A DNA stretch of 64,000 nt from Streptomyces sp. 2131.1 (GTDB taxonomy: Bacteria > Actinomycetota > Actinomycetes > Streptomycetales > Streptomycetaceae): assembly GCF_900105515.1 (NCBI RefSeq), contig NZ_FNSY01000001.1:1860001-1924000 (forward strand), in the 5' to 3' direction. Shown here one piece after another: positions 17,740-27,060 of the stretch. The first letter of the stretch is position 1. Each line of letters begins with the position of its first letter. The position numbers were made by a program, and so were the translations under genes. The notes under the pieces are model-generated. The model saw only the letters and a program-made list of their open reading frames with translations. It did not search any database and was not told the DNA's origin.

Positions 17740-20651
17740 GCGCCGACGCCGAGACGATCCGCCGGGCCCTGCGGGAGAACCAGGACGAGCCGGAGGGGCC
17801 CGCGCGCAACGCCCGCTCGGAGCGGCTGCTCGCCGAGGCCGAGCAGTGCGGGGACGCCGGGCTGCTGATCGAGGCCCTGGTCCACCAGCTGCAGGTCTAC
17901 AACTACAGCTCCGAGAAGGACAAGATGTTCGTCCCCTTCGCGCGGCTGCTGCGCATGTGGGACGAACAGCCGGGCGAGTTCAGTGACTTCATGACCCACC
18001 ATCTGTTCTGGATGTTCAAGTGGGTCTCCAGCTCGATGACCGACCAGCCGCACATCCCGCTCGCCTCGATCGAGAAGTGGCAGGCGGAGATGGAGCACCG
18101 CTACCGGCTGGCCGGGCATTCGGAGCGGGCCGTGCGCCAGGGCGAGCTGGAGATCGCCCGGCACCTGGGCGACCGGGAGCGGGGCGAGCGGGCGTTCACC
18201 GCCTGGCTGGCCGCCGACCGGGACCGGATGGCCAACTGCCACGCCTGCGAGCTGCACGGGCAGGGCGCCTGGCACGTGTGGAACGGCCGGGACGAGGAGG
18301 CGCTGAAGAGCTGGGCGCCGGTGCTGGACGGCGAGCACGTCTGCGCGCACGAGCCGCACGCGGTGCTTGCGTCCTCCCTGCTGCCCCTGCTGCGGACGGG
18401 CCGCGCGGAACAGGCGCGGGCGCACCACCTGCGCGGGTACCGGATGGTCCGGCCGATGGAGAGCATGCGCTACTCGGCCGCGCTGCACATCGAGTTCTGC
18501 GCGCTGACCGGCAACGAGGCCCGGGGCGTGGAGATCCTCGCGGAGCGGCCGGCGTACTTCACCGACAGCGGGAACCCGGGCAGCCTGCTGAGCTTCCTGA
18601 CCGTGACCGCCCTGCTGATGGACCGGCTGGTCGCGCTCGGCCACGGCGGTCAGCCGGTGCCCGGCCCGGCGGGGACGGAGTGGACGGCCGCGTCTCTCGC
18701 GGTCGAGGCCCGGGCCCGGGCGCTGGACCTCGCCGCCCGCTTCGACGCGCGCAACGGCAACGGGTACGTGGGCGAGGAGACGCGCGAACGCCTGGCGCGG
18801 GTCCCGCTGCTCGACCGGCTGCCGCTGGGTGTACGGTCCGCGCGGCCGGTGAACGCGGCGCCCGCCCCCGTACGTCCGGCGGCTGCGGCCGCCGAGGCGC
18901 AGGCGCGGGACCTGGCCGGGCTGCTCGCCCAGGCGTACCGGCTGTCCGAGGCGCAGCACCCCGAGGCCCGCGATGCCTGGCAGGCGGTGGGCGAGCGGGC
19001 CGGGGCCGAAGGCGCGGAGCTCGCGACCCTGGACCGGGCGAACCTGGAGGACCACCGCGCGATGGACGGCAGCCGGCCGCCCGCCGAGGCCGCGGAGGCG
19101 TTCGCGAGGGCGGCCGGGCTGTACGAGGCCGGGGGCGACGCGGGCGAGGCCGTCGCGGCGCGGGCCAGGGGCGTGTTCGCCCGGGCCCTGGCCGGGGCGG
19201 CCGATGAGGCGGCGGCCCTGATCGCGCCGCTGGTGGAGCGGGCCCTCACGCTGCACGCCGGGGGCGGGGCCACCGCCCGGCAGGCGTCCGGCGTCCTGGT
19301 CTGCCGGGCCCGGATCGCCGAGCAGCGGATGCTGCGGGCACAGGAGGGGAAGGCGCACGAGGCCGCCGTCGCGGAGCTCGAAGAGGCGGCCCGCGAGGTG
19401 CTGGCGTTCACCGAGCCCCGGGGCGGCGAGGACCGGATCGCCACCCGGACCGCGGAGGCGCTGGGCTTCCTCGGGGACGTCGCCGCGCACCGGGGCGACG
19501 CCCAGACAGCCCTCGGGCTGTACGAGCGGGCGTCCGCCGAGGTGTACGGGGCCGGGCTGCCCTGGGCCGCGGTGGAGTACGAGACCTGGACGGCGCAGAC
19601 CGCCGCCGGTCTGGAGGACTTCGCGACGGCGGAACGGGCCGCGCGGAAGGCTCTGGAGCACGGGGAGCCGTTCGCCGGCCCGTCCGGGCTGGCCCGGCTC
19701 CATCTCCGGCTGGCCGAGATACTCGCCGCCTCCGGGCAGCTCTCCGAGGCGGCCGACCGCGCCCTGGACGCCTCGCACTGGGCGGACGAGGCCGGCGAGG
19801 GCGACACGCTCGGTGTCTACACCCGGCACCAGCTCGGTGGCTGGCTGCTGCCGCTGGGGCGCGCGGCGGAGGCGGCGGCCGTGCTGGAGGCCGTCCTGCC
19901 GGACATCTCGGCCGAGCACCACGGCGACGGCATGCTCGTCCAGACGCTGTGGTGGCTCGGCGACGCGCTGACGGCGCTCGACGAGCCGAGGGTGGCGGCG
20001 GAGCACTGGCTGCGCGCTGCGGACATCGCGCGCGGGTGGCCGGAGCAGCATGACCACGCGATGCTCGCCCAGCTCGCCGGGCAGGCCCTGTACCGGGCCG
20101 AGCTGAACCCGGAGGCCGAGCGCGCCTACGCGCGGGCCGGGGAGCTGTGGCGGTCGCTGGACGAGATGCCGGGTCTGGTACGGACGCTGCGGGTCCGGGC
20201 CTGGATCGCCCTGCGGGAGGACCGGCCGGCCGAGGCGCGGAAGTTCATGGCCGAGGCGGAGCGGGAGTGCGCGGCGCGTCCTGAGCTGGAGGCGGAGCTG
20301 GCGAGCACGTACCGGCAGACGGCCGACCTGATCGTCCAGTCCTGCGAGGGCGAGCCGGGCGAGGCGCCGGACGACCCGGTGCGGTCGGCGTACGAGGAGG
20401 CGCTGGGCTACGCCGGGCGGGCGGCGGAGACCTTCCGCTCGGCGGGGTCCGGCCACCTCGGCCTCAGCACGGCCGCGGTGCTGATGGCCGCGTGGCTGGA
20501 GGCGGATCTCGGCCGGGGGCCGGCGGCGCTGGAGCGGGTACGGGTGGTGCTGGAGGCGTACGAGGGGGTGCCGGAGGGGACGGACGAGACGGTGGACGCG
20601 CGGCGGGCGGAGGCGGAGTCGGTGCGGGCGTATGTGACCGGCGCGGCATAG
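17736..20651 (+). CDS. Large TPR-like helical repeat protein coupled to HSP90
   Basis: A 971-residue, almost wholly alpha-helical protein without signal peptide or membrane segment. Repeating helical pairs of about 34-40 residues with small residues at TPR consensus positions are visible throughout. Examples are AEALGFLGDVAAHRGDAQTAL, ARLHLRLAEILAASGQLSEA and WWLGDALTALDEPRVAAEHWL. The N-terminal 350 residues are less regular and contain several Trp, His and Cys residues. The ATG overlaps the HSP90 stop (ATGA), and AGGAGG lies ten bases before it, so the two proteins are made together. By analogy with eukaryotic TPR co-chaperones it may hold HSP90 or its client; this is inference, as the HSP90 lacks the MEEVD peptide that such TPRs bind. 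The specific family is not recognised. Confidence 0.85.
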   Translation: MSADAETIRRALRENQDEPEGPARNARSERLLAEAEQCGDAGLLIEALVHQLQVYNYSSEKDKMFVPFARLLRMWDEQPGEFSDFMTHHLFWMFKWVSSSMTDQPHIPLASIEKWQAEMEHRYRLAGHSERAVRQGELEIARHLGDRERGERAFTAWLAADRDRMANCHACELHGQGAWHVWNGRDEEALKSWAPVLDGEHVCAHEPHAVLASSLLPLLRTGRAEQARAHHLRGYRMVRPMESMRYSAALHIEFCALTGNEARGVEILAERPAYFTDSGNPGSLLSFLTVTALLMDRLVALGHGGQPVPGPAGTEWTAASLAVEARARALDLAARFDARNGNGYVGEETRERLARVPLLDRLPLGVRSARPVNAAPAPVRPAAAAAEAQARDLAGLLAQAYRLSEAQHPEARDAWQAVGERAGAEGAELATLDRANLEDHRAMDGSRPPAEAAEAFARAAGLYEAGGDAGEAVAARARGVFARALAGAADEAAALIAPLVERALTLHAGGGATARQASGVLVCRARIAEQRMLRAQEGKAHEAAVAELEEAAREVLAFTEPRGGEDRIATRTAEALGFLGDVAAHRGDAQTALGLYERASAEVYGAGLPWAAVEYETWTAQTAAGLEDFATAERAARKALEHGEPFAGPSGLARLHLRLAEILAASGQLSEAADRALDASHWADEAGEGDTLGVYTRHQLGGWLLPLGRAAEAAAVLEAVLPDISAEHHGDGMLVQTLWWLGDALTALDEPRVAAEHWLRAADIARGWPEQHDHAMLAQLAGQALYRAELNPEAERAYARAGELWRSLDEMPGLVRTLRVRAWIALREDRPAEARKFMAEAERECAARPELEAELASTYRQTADLIVQSCEGEPGEAPDDPVRSAYEEALGYAGRAAETFRSAGSGHLGLSTAAVLMAAWLEADLGRGPAALERVRVVLEAYEGVPEGTDETVDARRAEAESVRAYVTGAA

Positions 20652-20724
20652 CCCCGGCGGGCGGCGCGGCCCTGGCGGGCAGCGGGCCGGGGGCTTGTAG
20701 CGCCCGGGTCGTCCGGCGCGCCGT

Positions 20725-20754
20725 CTTGTCCTCGATCGCCGGACGGGCTTGATT
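20725..20754. repeat. Short intergenic repeat, copy 1
   Basis: The core CTCGATCGCCGGACGGGCTT is followed by GATT and preceded by CTTGTC. It recurs 27 bases downstream and again at 53256-53285. All copies are in spacers next to gene ends. Such GCCGGACGGGCT-type elements are scattered through Streptomyces spacers; their function is unknown. Confidence 0.7.
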
Positions 20755-20780
20755 CGCCGGTCCGACTGGCGCGGGGTTCC

Positions 20781-20807
20781 GTCCTCGATCGCCGGACAGG
20801 CTTGATT
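20781..20807. repeat. Short intergenic repeat, copy 2
   Basis: Same element as at 20725, in the same orientation, with one base change in the core (GGACAGG instead of GGACGGG). It ends only a few bases before the stop of the convergent fakA-like gene. Confidence 0.7.
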
Positions 20808-20815
20808 CGGTGGGC

Positions 20816-22450
20816 CTACTCCACGCCGATCAGCAGTGGTGCTCCCTGGTGGCCGCCCTCGTAGGTCGTCGTGTCCACTGCCAAGTGGGCCTCGCGGACG
20901 TGTTGTTCCAGGGAGTCCGCGAGGAGGGGCGGGGTGTTCCGGCCGAGGACGAGGGTGACCAGTTCGCCGCCGGCCGCGAGCATGCGGTCCAGGACCCTGC
21001 GGGCGGTGGCGGGGACGTCCTGGCCGATGACGGCCACGTCGCCGTCGATGAGGCCGAGGATGTCGCCGGCCTGGCAGATGCCCGCCGAGGTCCAGGACTG
21101 CCGTTCGGCGACGGCCAGTTCGGCGTAGCGGGTCGCGCCGGCCGCCGCGGTCATGGCGACCACGTCCTCGTCGAAGCTGCGGTCCGGCTCGTGGACGGCC
21201 AGGGCCGCGATGCCCTGGACGGCGGCCCGGGTCGGGACGACGGCGACCCGGACACCCTGGGCCCTGGCCTGTTCGGCGGCGGCAGCGGCGGTGTGGCGGA
21301 GGTCCGCGTCGTTGGGCAGCAGGACCACCTCGCGGGCGTGGGCGCGGCGGATCGCGTCGACGAGTTCGCCGCTGGCGGGCGGTTCGCCGGGCCGGGCGAG
21401 CACGGTGGTCGCGCCGGCCTCCCGGCACAGGGCGGCCAGCCCTTCGCCCGGGACGACCGAGACGACCGCGCGGCGGGCGGGCTCGGGGCGGGCGTGCGCG
21501 CGGTCGGCGGCGAAGTGGGTGATCCGGATGCGGTACGGCCGCCCGGCCTCGACTCCGGCCTCAACCGCGGCGCCCGCGTCGTGGACGTGGACGTGGACGT
21601 TCCACAGGCCGTCGCCGCCGACCACCACCAGCGAGTCGCCGAGCGTGTCCAGCCGGGTACGCAGGCGCTCGACGGCCTCGTCGCCGGCCTCCAGCAGGTA
21701 GATGACCTCGAAGGCGGGGCCGCCGTCCCCGTCCCCGTCGGCCGCCGGGCACTCCGCGTCGTCGGCGGGCGGCGGGACGAATGGGACGGCCTCGTACGGC
21801 CGCTCCGGGGCCCGTCCGGAGACGGCCTGGACCAGGGCGCCGAGCAGGGTGACCAGACCGCGCCCGCCCGCGTCGACGACCCCGGCCCTGGCGAGGGCGG
21901 GGAGCTGTCCGGGGGTGGCGTCCAGCGCGGCGCGCGCCCCCTCGTAGGCGGCCCGGGCCACCTCGGCGGTGTCCGCGCCGGGCGCCGCGCGTCCGGCGGC
22001 GGCCGCGGCCCGGTCCGCGACGGTCAGGACGGTGCCCTCGACGGGGTGGGCGACGGCATCGCGGGCCCAGGCCGCGGCCCGGTCGAGGGCGAGGCGCATC
22101 CGGTCGCCGCCGGTGCCCTCCGCGAGGACGCCGGCCATGCCGCGCAGGAGCTGGGCGAGGATCGTGCCGGAGTTGCCCCGGGCGCCGATCAGGGCGCCGT
22201 GGGCCATGGCCCGTACGGCGTCGGCGGCGGAGGGGACCGAGGTGCCGGTCTCGTGGGCGGCGAAGACCGCTTCGACGGCGGCCGCCGCGGATTCCACGGT
22301 CAGGTAGAGGTTGGTGCCGGTGTCCCCGTCGGCGACCGGGTAGACGTTGATCGCGTCGATCGCCTCGCGCTCCCGGCCGAGCGCGTCCAGGGCCAGCGCG
22401 CACCATGTCCGTACCGCGACGGCATCCGGTTCGTCGGCGGTCTGCGGCAC
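20816..22450 (-). CDS. DAK2-domain fatty acid kinase-like protein (FakA/YloV family)
   Basis: A 544-residue protein of the FakA/YloV family. The N-terminal DAK2 kinase domain has the Mg-ATP motif NVYPVADGDTGTN (Asp41, Asp43) and GARGNSGTILAQLLRG. A middle domain and a C-terminal DegV-like half (about 300-544) follow, the latter with EVVLLPNDADL and ICQAGDILGLIDGDV. In Firmicutes FakA phosphorylates fatty acids bound to a FakB partner; in actinobacteria the substrate is unproven. Loops are Ala/Gly/Asp rich, for example an acidic run near 230. GTG at 22450 with GAGGAG seven bases upstream. It is divergent from rpmB, a conserved pairing in streptomycetes. Confidence 0.87.
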   Translation of the reverse strand: MPQTADEPDAVAVRTWCALALDALGREREAIDAINVYPVADGDTGTNLYLTVESAAAAVEAVFAAHETGTSVPSAADAVRAMAHGALIGARGNSGTILAQLLRGMAGVLAEGTGGDRMRLALDRAAAWARDAVAHPVEGTVLTVADRAAAAAGRAAPGADTAEVARAAYEGARAALDATPGQLPALARAGVVDAGGRGLVTLLGALVQAVSGRAPERPYEAVPFVPPPADDAECPAADGDGDGGPAFEVIYLLEAGDEAVERLRTRLDTLGDSLVVVGGDGLWNVHVHVHDAGAAVEAGVEAGRPYRIRITHFAADRAHARPEPARRAVVSVVPGEGLAALCREAGATTVLARPGEPPASGELVDAIRRAHAREVVLLPNDADLRHTAAAAAEQARAQGVRVAVVPTRAAVQGIAALAVHEPDRSFDEDVVAMTAAAGATRYAELAVAERQSWTSAGICQAGDILGLIDGDVAVIGQDVPATARRVLDRMLAAGGELVTLVLGRNTPPLLADSLEQHVREAHLAVDTTTYEGGHQGAPLLIGVE

Positions 22451-22717
22451 CTCGGGGCTCCTCGGAAGGGACTCGGAATGGGGGGCGGACTGCTGGCTGC
22501 ACCGCAGGTTAGCGCCGGTGGAGGGCCGCGGCCGGTCCGGGGGCGGGGAGGGGGGGCGGTGGAACCCATGGTAGTTTCGTATCTCCGGAGCAGGCGTTGT
22601 ATGCTGCTTCGGTTGCCCGACGAGAGTCGGGACATTCCCCCGGTACCGCCATTTCAGTTCCTGAATCCGGCGTATCGGAATTCACTGTAAGTGCATCTGA
22701 AGTCTTTGGAGTGACCC

Positions 22718-22903
22718 GTGGCTGCCAACTGCGACGTTTGCGGCAAGGGGCCGAGCTTCGGCAACAACATTTCGCACTCGCACCGCCGTACGTCCCGTCG
22801 CTGGAACCCCAACATCCAGCGCGTGCGTGCCGTGGTCGGTCGGACGCCGAAGCGGCTCAACGTCTGCACCTCGTGCATCAAGGCCGGCAAGGTCGCGCGC
22901 TGA
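22718..22903 (+). CDS. rpmB: 50S ribosomal protein L28
   Basis: A 61-residue ribosomal protein with the L28 pattern [28 protein letters not shown] cut here as [13 protein letters not shown], then RRW, and a C-terminal [10 protein letters not shown]. The two Cys pairs mark the zinc-binding (C+) form rather than the zinc-free paralogue induced under zinc starvation. GTG start at 22718 with GGAG upstream. A TATGCT box at 22600-22605 could be the -10 of its promoter; I see no convincing -35. A strong hairpin follows the gene. Confidence 0.95.
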   Translation: MAANCDVCGKGPSFGNNISHSHRRTSRRWNPNIQRVRAVVGRTPKRLNVCTSCIKAGKVAR

Positions 22904-22937
22904 CGTTCCCGTCGTAGCGCAGCCCTACCGGTTGCCC

Positions 22938-22971
22938 AAAAAGCCGGTCCACCTCGGTGGACCGGCTTTTT
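22938..22971. terminator. Bidirectional terminator between rpmB and thiD
   Basis: AAAAAGCCGGTCCACC and its exact complement GGTGGACCGGCTTTTT form a perfect 16-bp inverted repeat separated by two bases. The arms begin with A5 and end with T5, so it works as an intrinsic terminator in both directions, between two convergent genes. Confidence 0.9.
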
Positions 22972-23007
22972 GCTGTGCCCGGGCGCCGGGGCCGGCCGCC
23001 CGCCCGG

Positions 23008-23817
23008 TCAGCCGGCGTCGCGCAGTCGCCAGCCGTGGCGGACCGGGCCGATGCCCGTGCCGAGCGGGAAGCCCGCCTCGATCGCGCCGGTGACGTACTC
23101 CTTCGCGGCCCGGACCGCCGCCTCCACCCCGGCACCCCGCGCCAGATGGCTCGCGATGGCGGAGGCGAGGGTGCAGCCGGTGCCGTGGGTGTGCCGGTTG
23201 TCGTGGCGGGGCGCGCGCAGCCAGTGCTCCTCGCTGCCGTCGGTGAGCAGGTCGACGGGGTCGCCGGGCAGGTGACCGCCCTTGATCACGACCCAGCGGG
23301 GCCCGAATCCGAGCAGTACGCCGGCGGCCCGGCGCATCCCGGCCTCGTCGGTGACGGTGATGCCGGTGAGCTGCGCCACCTCGTCCAGGTTCGGGGTCGC
23401 CACGGTCGCGACGGGCAGCAGCTTCGTGCGGACCGATTCGAGGGCGTCCGCGGCGAGGAGCGGGTCGCCGTGCTTGGAGACGCCGACCGGGTCGACGACG
23501 ACGGGTGCGTCGGTCCCCGCGAGGAGTTCCGCGACGGTCTCGACGAGCGGCGCGGACGCCAGCATCCCGGTCTTGACCGCGTCGACGCCGATGTCGTCGA
23601 CGACGCTGCGGTACTGGGCGCGGACCGCGTCGGGGGGCAGTTCCCAGGCACCCTGGACGCCGAGGGAGTTCTGCGCGGTGACGGCGGTGAGCACGCTCAT
23701 CCCGTGCGTGCCGAGCGCGAGCATCGTCTTGAGGTCGGCCTGGATACCCGCACCGCCGCCGGAGTCGGATCCGGCGACGGTGAGCACGCGGGGCGGTACG
23801 GAGGTGATTATCGGCAT
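23008..23817 (-). CDS. thiD: Hydroxymethylpyrimidine (phosphate) kinase
   Basis: Phosphorylates HMP and HMP-P in thiamine biosynthesis. The ribokinase-fold motif [21 protein letters not shown] is split here as [31 protein letters not shown] and VKTGML follow. The C-terminal anion hole is [14 protein letters not shown] with the catalytic Cys. Length from ATG 23817 is 269 residues; a TTG at 23826 immediately after the thiL stop is an alternative that adds three residues. It follows thiL with a 10-base gap, so thiL-thiD form an operon that makes thiamine pyrophosphate precursors. Confidence 0.95.
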   Translation of the reverse strand: MPIITSVPPRVLTVAGSDSGGGAGIQADLKTMLALGTHGMSVLTAVTAQNSLGVQGAWELPPDAVRAQYRSVVDDIGVDAVKTGMLASAPLVETVAELLAGTDAPVVVDPVGVSKHGDPLLAADALESVRTKLLPVATVATPNLDEVAQLTGITVTDEAGMRRAAGVLLGFGPRWVVIKGGHLPGDPVDLLTDGSEEHWLRAPRHDNRHTHGTGCTLASAIASHLARGAGVEAAVRAAKEYVTGAIEAGFPLGTGIGPVRHGWRLRDAG

Positions 23818-23827
23818 GGGCCGCAAT

Positions 23828-24799
23828 CTACTGGGCGTCCTCGATGTCGCCGAAGTGGTCCCAGCCGTTCTTGCTGGTCCAGGGGGCTCCGTCGACCGTC
23901 ACCTGGGGCAGCGCCGAGGGGTTGAGGACCTCGCCGATCACCTTCCAGCGGGCCGGCAGCTTCACGTCGGGCGGGAAGGTCGCGACGATCGCGTGGTCCT
24001 CGCCGCCGGTCAGCACCCACTGGAGGGGGTCGACGCCGACGGCCTGCCCGATGTCCGACATCTGGGACGGTACGTCGATGAGCCCGGAGCGCAGGTCGAT
24101 GCGGACCTTGCTGGCCTCGGCGATGTGCCCGAGGTCCGCGACGAGCCCGTCGCTGACGTCGGTCATGGCGGTGGCGCCGAGCCCGGCGGCGGCGGGGCCC
24201 GCGTGGTACGGCGGTTCGGGGCGGCGGTGGGCCTCGACGAAGGCCCGGGGAGAGCGGAACCCCCGGGAGAGCACGGCGTACCCGGCGGCGGACCAGCCGA
24301 GCCAGCCGGTGACGGCGACGACGTCACCGGGCTGGGCGCCCGCCCTGGTGACGGGCTCGTGGTTGCGCAGGTCGCCGAGCGCGGTGATCGCCACGGTGAT
24401 GGTGTCACCGCGGACCACGTCACCGCCGACCACGGCCGCCCCCGCGACCTGGCACTCGTCGCGCAGGCCGTCCATCAGCTCCGCGGCCCAGGTGACCGGG
24501 AGTTCGGCGGGGACGACGAGGCCGAGGAGCAGTGCGGTGGGCACGGCGCCCATGGCGGCGATGTCGGCGAGGTTCTGCGCGGCGGCCTTGCGGCCCACGT
24601 CGTACGCCGTCGACCAGTCGCGCCGGAAGTGCCGTCCCTCCAGCAGGATGTCCGTGCTGGCCACGACCCTGCGGTCGGGGGCGGTCACGACCGCGGCGTC
24701 GTCGCCCGGGCCTAGCCGGACCGCCGGAGTGGTGGTGAGCCGGGACGTGAGCTCTCTGATGAGCCCGAACTCCCCCAACTCGCCCACGGTTGCCTTCAC
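23828..24799 (-). CDS. thiL: Thiamine-monophosphate kinase
   Basis: Converts thiamine monophosphate to the pyrophosphate, the last step of cofactor synthesis. Conserved ThiL features are GPGDDAAVV near residue 31, [13 protein letters not shown], the metal site [14 protein letters not shown], and [16 protein letters not shown] plus VLTGGEDHA in the C-terminal half. Length is 323 residues. GTG at 24799 with GAGAGG nine bases upstream. I see no TPP riboswitch upstream, so regulation is not evident. Confidence 0.95.
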   Translation of the reverse strand: MKATVGELGEFGLIRELTSRLTTTPAVRLGPGDDAAVVTAPDRRVVASTDILLEGRHFRRDWSTAYDVGRKAAAQNLADIAAMGAVPTALLLGLVVPAELPVTWAAELMDGLRDECQVAGAAVVGGDVVRGDTITVAITALGDLRNHEPVTRAGAQPGDVVAVTGWLGWSAAGYAVLSRGFRSPRAFVEAHRRPEPPYHAGPAAAGLGATAMTDVSDGLVADLGHIAEASKVRIDLRSGLIDVPSQMSDIGQAVGVDPLQWVLTGGEDHAIVATFPPDVKLPARWKVIGEVLNPSALPQVTVDGAPWTSKNGWDHFGDIEDAQ

Positions 24800-25039
24800 C
24801 GAGTGTCACCTCTCATCTGTCGGGCCGGACGCTCCGGCCTGTCCCCCGTGCGCGCCGCCCCACTCGCGGTCGCGTGCCGTCACTGCTGTCGGTACTGTCA
24901 AGAGATACGTCAACTTGTGCGTTCTGTACGCCACGCTGAGGACGTCATCCGCCCCGTGGGTCTCCCCGCCGCGCGTGGCGACGCGATAACGTGGCGTCCC
25001 TTTCCCCCACATGATCCTCGTGGCCGCTCTGGAGGTTCC

Positions 25040-25273
25040 GTGGTACAGGCGTACATCCTCATTCAGACCGAGGTGGGCAAGGCGTCGATCGTCGCCGAGA
25101 CCATCGCAAAGCTCCCGGGAGTCATCCAGGCAGAAGACGTCACCGGCCCCTACGACGTGATCGTGCGCGCCCGGGCCGACACGGTCGACGAACTCGGACG
25201 CATGGTGGTGGCACGGGTCCAGCAAGTGGACGGCATCACCCGAACCCTGACCTGCCCGGTCGTTCACCTCTAG
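25040..25273 (+). CDS. Stand-alone Lrp/AsnC ligand-binding (RAM) domain protein
   Basis: A 77-residue protein consisting only of the Lrp/AsnC effector domain: VQAYILIQTEVGKA, then GPYDVIVRARADTVDELG and VDGITRTLTCPVVHL. The DNA-binding helix-turn-helix is absent. Such SraA-like domains form decamers or dodecamers and bind amino acids; the function of the stand-alone form is unclear. It may modify full-length Lrp proteins by mixing subunits, which is inference. GTG at 25040 with GGAGG five bases upstream decides the start. It is divergent from thiL. Confidence 0.9.
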   Translation: MVQAYILIQTEVGKASIVAETIAKLPGVIQAEDVTGPYDVIVRARADTVDELGRMVVARVQQVDGITRTLTCPVVHL

Positions 25274-25281
25274 CCCCCGTC

Positions 25282-25287
25282 TACGCT
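25282..25287 (+). promoter_or_regulatory. Leaderless -10 box of the DUF3515 lipoprotein gene
   Basis: TACGCT is followed by six bases and then the GTG at 25294. It lies nine bases after the stop of the AsnC-type gene, so the lipoprotein gene may be transcribed separately from its neighbour. Confidence 0.55.
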
Positions 25288-25293
25288 GGGCCG

Positions 25294-25782
25294 GTGACGT
25301 CCTCCAGCCGCCGGCTCCCCCGCTCCGTGCTCCTCGGTCCATCCGCCGCCCTGCTGTTGCTGGCCGCGGTGGGCTGCTCCGCGGGCGACGGGACGGCGTC
25401 GGTCACGGTGCCTTCTCCGTCCCCGGAAGCCGCAGCCTACTGCCGCGCGCTGGACGGGGAACTGCCGGATACCGTGGCCGGTCTGGAGCGGAGTGATCCC
25501 GAACCCGGTTCGGCACTGACCGCCGGGTGGGGGGACGGGGCGATCGTACTGCGCTGCGGGGTCGAGCGCCCCGCGGAGATGGACGACGACCAGTCGAAGG
25601 GGATCACCGCGAACGGCGTCAACTGGATGCTGGAGCAGCGGGAGGACGATGGCCCCCGGCTGACGACCACCCTGCGCAAGGCGTACGTCGAGGTGTCGTT
25701 CTCAAAGGCGTACGCACACGACACGACCCCGCTCGCGGCGCTCGCCCCGGCGGTGAAGAAGACGGTGCCGAACCGGCTCTAG
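25294..25782 (+). CDS. DUF3515-type lipoprotein
   Basis: A 162-residue exported lipoprotein: the N-terminus has Arg residues, a hydrophobic core LLGPSAALLLLAAVG and the lipobox LAAVGC. The mature part has two further cysteines (YCRALDG and LRCGVERP), a conserved spacing that could form a disulfide. It matches my recollection of the DUF3515 family found next to ddlA and the Lrp-like gene in streptomycetes. Function unknown; a cell-envelope role is likely from its location. GTG at 25294 is supported by the -10 box six bases upstream. Confidence 0.8.
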   Translation: MTSSSRRLPRSVLLGPSAALLLLAAVGCSAGDGTASVTVPSPSPEAAAYCRALDGELPDTVAGLERSDPEPGSALTAGWGDGAIVLRCGVERPAEMDDDQSKGITANGVNWMLEQREDDGPRLTTTLRKAYVEVSFSKAYAHDTTPLAALAPAVKKTVPNRL

Positions 25783-25814
25783 GGCGTGCGTCCCCTGCGG
25801 GGAGCGCACGCCCT
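25781..25814. terminator. Bidirectional terminator after the DUF3515 gene and ddlA
   Basis: AGGGCGTGCGTCCCC and GGGGA-(G)-CGCACGCCCT pair over 15 bp with one bulged G and a three-base loop. It lies between two convergent genes and begins inside the stop codon of the lipoprotein gene. Confidence 0.8.
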
Positions 25815-25833
25815 TCGCCGTGCCCGGGGTGGA

Positions 25834-26991
25834 TCAGCGCAGTCCGGTCGGCCGGGCCAGCGCCGCCTGGATGAGGCGGTCCACCAGCTGCGGGTAGCTG
25901 ACGCCGCTCTCCTGCCACATGCGCGGGTACATGGAGATCGGGGTGAAGCCCGGCAGGGTGTTGATCTCGTTGATGACGAAGCGGCCGTCCTCGGTGAGGA
26001 AGAAGTCGGCGCGCACCAGGCCCTCGCAGGAGCACGCCTCGAAGGCGTCGACGGCGAGCCGCTGGACCTCGGCGGTCTGCTCGGCGGTGAGCGGCGCCGG
26101 CACGATCCCGGAGGCGGCGTCGATGTACTTGGCCTCGAAGTCGTAGAAGTCGTGCGCGGTGACCGGCGGGATCTCGGCCGGCACGCTGGCGCGCGGCCCC
26201 TCCTCGAACTCCAGGACCCCGCACTCGATCTCGCGTCCGCGCAGCAGCGACTCGACGAGGAACTTGGGGTCGTGGCGGCGGGCCTCCTCGATGGCCGCGT
26301 CCAGGCCGGAGGCGTCGTCGACCTTGGTGATGCCGATGGACGAGCCGGCCCGGGCGGGCTTGATGAAGAGCGGCCAGCCGTGCTCGGCGGCGAAGCCGGT
26401 GATGCGCTCGCGGGCGCCGGCCGGATCGTTGTCCCACTCGCGGGGCCGGACGACCAGGTACGGGCCGACGGCGAGGCCGAAGGAGGTGAAGACGCGCTTC
26501 ATGTACTCCTTGTCCTGGCCGACGGCCGAGGCCAGGACGCCGGCGCCCACGTAGGGCACGCCGGACAGTTCCAGGAGGCCCTGAAGGGTGCCGTCCTCGC
26601 CGTACGGGCCGTGCAGGACGGGGAAGACGACGTCGACCTCGCCGAGCGCCTTGGGCACCGCGCCGGGCTCGGTGTAGACGACTTCGCGGCTGCCGGGGTC
26701 GACGGAGAGCACGACGCCGCCCTCGTCGGACTCGGCGAGCTGGTCCACGTCCGGCATCCGCCGGTCCGCGATGGCCATGCGTTCCGGTTCGTCGGCGGTG
26801 AGCGCCCAGCGGCCGTCCGTCGTGATGCCGATCGGCAGGACGTCGTACTTGGTCCGGTCGATGGCGTTCAGGACGGCGCCGGCCGTGACCACCGAAATGC
26901 CGTGTTCGGAACTGCGGCCGCCGAACACGACGGCCACACGCGGCTTGCGGAGCTGCTGCTCCGTGCTCTGGGGGAGGTTCTCGCTGCTCAT
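25834..26991 (-). CDS. ddlA: D-alanine--D-alanine ligase
   Basis: ATP-grasp ligase that makes the D-Ala-D-Ala end of peptidoglycan precursors. Visible motifs are VVFGGRSSEHGISV at the N-terminus, LHGPYGEDGTLQGLLE, PLFIKPARAGSSIGI and the metal site FVINEINTLPGFT. The omega-loop reads FYDFEAKYID, with the Tyr typical of D-Ala-D-Ala enzymes rather than the VanA-type D-lactate ligases. Length 385. ATG at 26991. A TACGCT box nine bases upstream and no Shine-Dalgarno suggest a nearly leaderless message. Standard cell-wall gene in this conserved neighbourhood. Confidence 0.95.
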   Translation of the reverse strand: MSSENLPQSTEQQLRKPRVAVVFGGRSSEHGISVVTAGAVLNAIDRTKYDVLPIGITTDGRWALTADEPERMAIADRRMPDVDQLAESDEGGVVLSVDPGSREVVYTEPGAVPKALGEVDVVFPVLHGPYGEDGTLQGLLELSGVPYVGAGVLASAVGQDKEYMKRVFTSFGLAVGPYLVVRPREWDNDPAGARERITGFAAEHGWPLFIKPARAGSSIGITKVDDASGLDAAIEEARRHDPKFLVESLLRGREIECGVLEFEEGPRASVPAEIPPVTAHDFYDFEAKYIDAASGIVPAPLTAEQTAEVQRLAVDAFEACSCEGLVRADFFLTEDGRFVINEINTLPGFTPISMYPRMWQESGVSYPQLVDRLIQAALARPTGLR

Positions 26992-27060
26992 ATCGCGATG
27001 AGCGTACCTGCTGGTACCGGTCGCGTCAGCGTGGCACGGGCCGCCCGGGGCCGAACGGGG

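Noticed and set aside
15665..20815. An integrase or transposase marking the HSP90/TPR unit as a mobile element
   Set aside because: No recombinase gene, terminal inverted repeat or target duplication is visible at its borders; only the short spacer repeats occur.
17385..21428. A 1347-residue leftward open frame across the HSP90/TPR genes
   Set aside because: Pro/Arg/Gly-rich antisense shadow of high-GC coding DNA with no domain; the rightward genes carry clear motifs and coupling.
22561..22600. A sigma-R type promoter (GGAAT-N18-GTT) before rpmB
   Set aside because: GGAAC is present but the GTT is not at the required spacing.
23800..25040. A TPP riboswitch for the thiL-thiD operon
   Set aside because: No thi-box conserved blocks (CUGAGA with partner elements) were found upstream of thiL.
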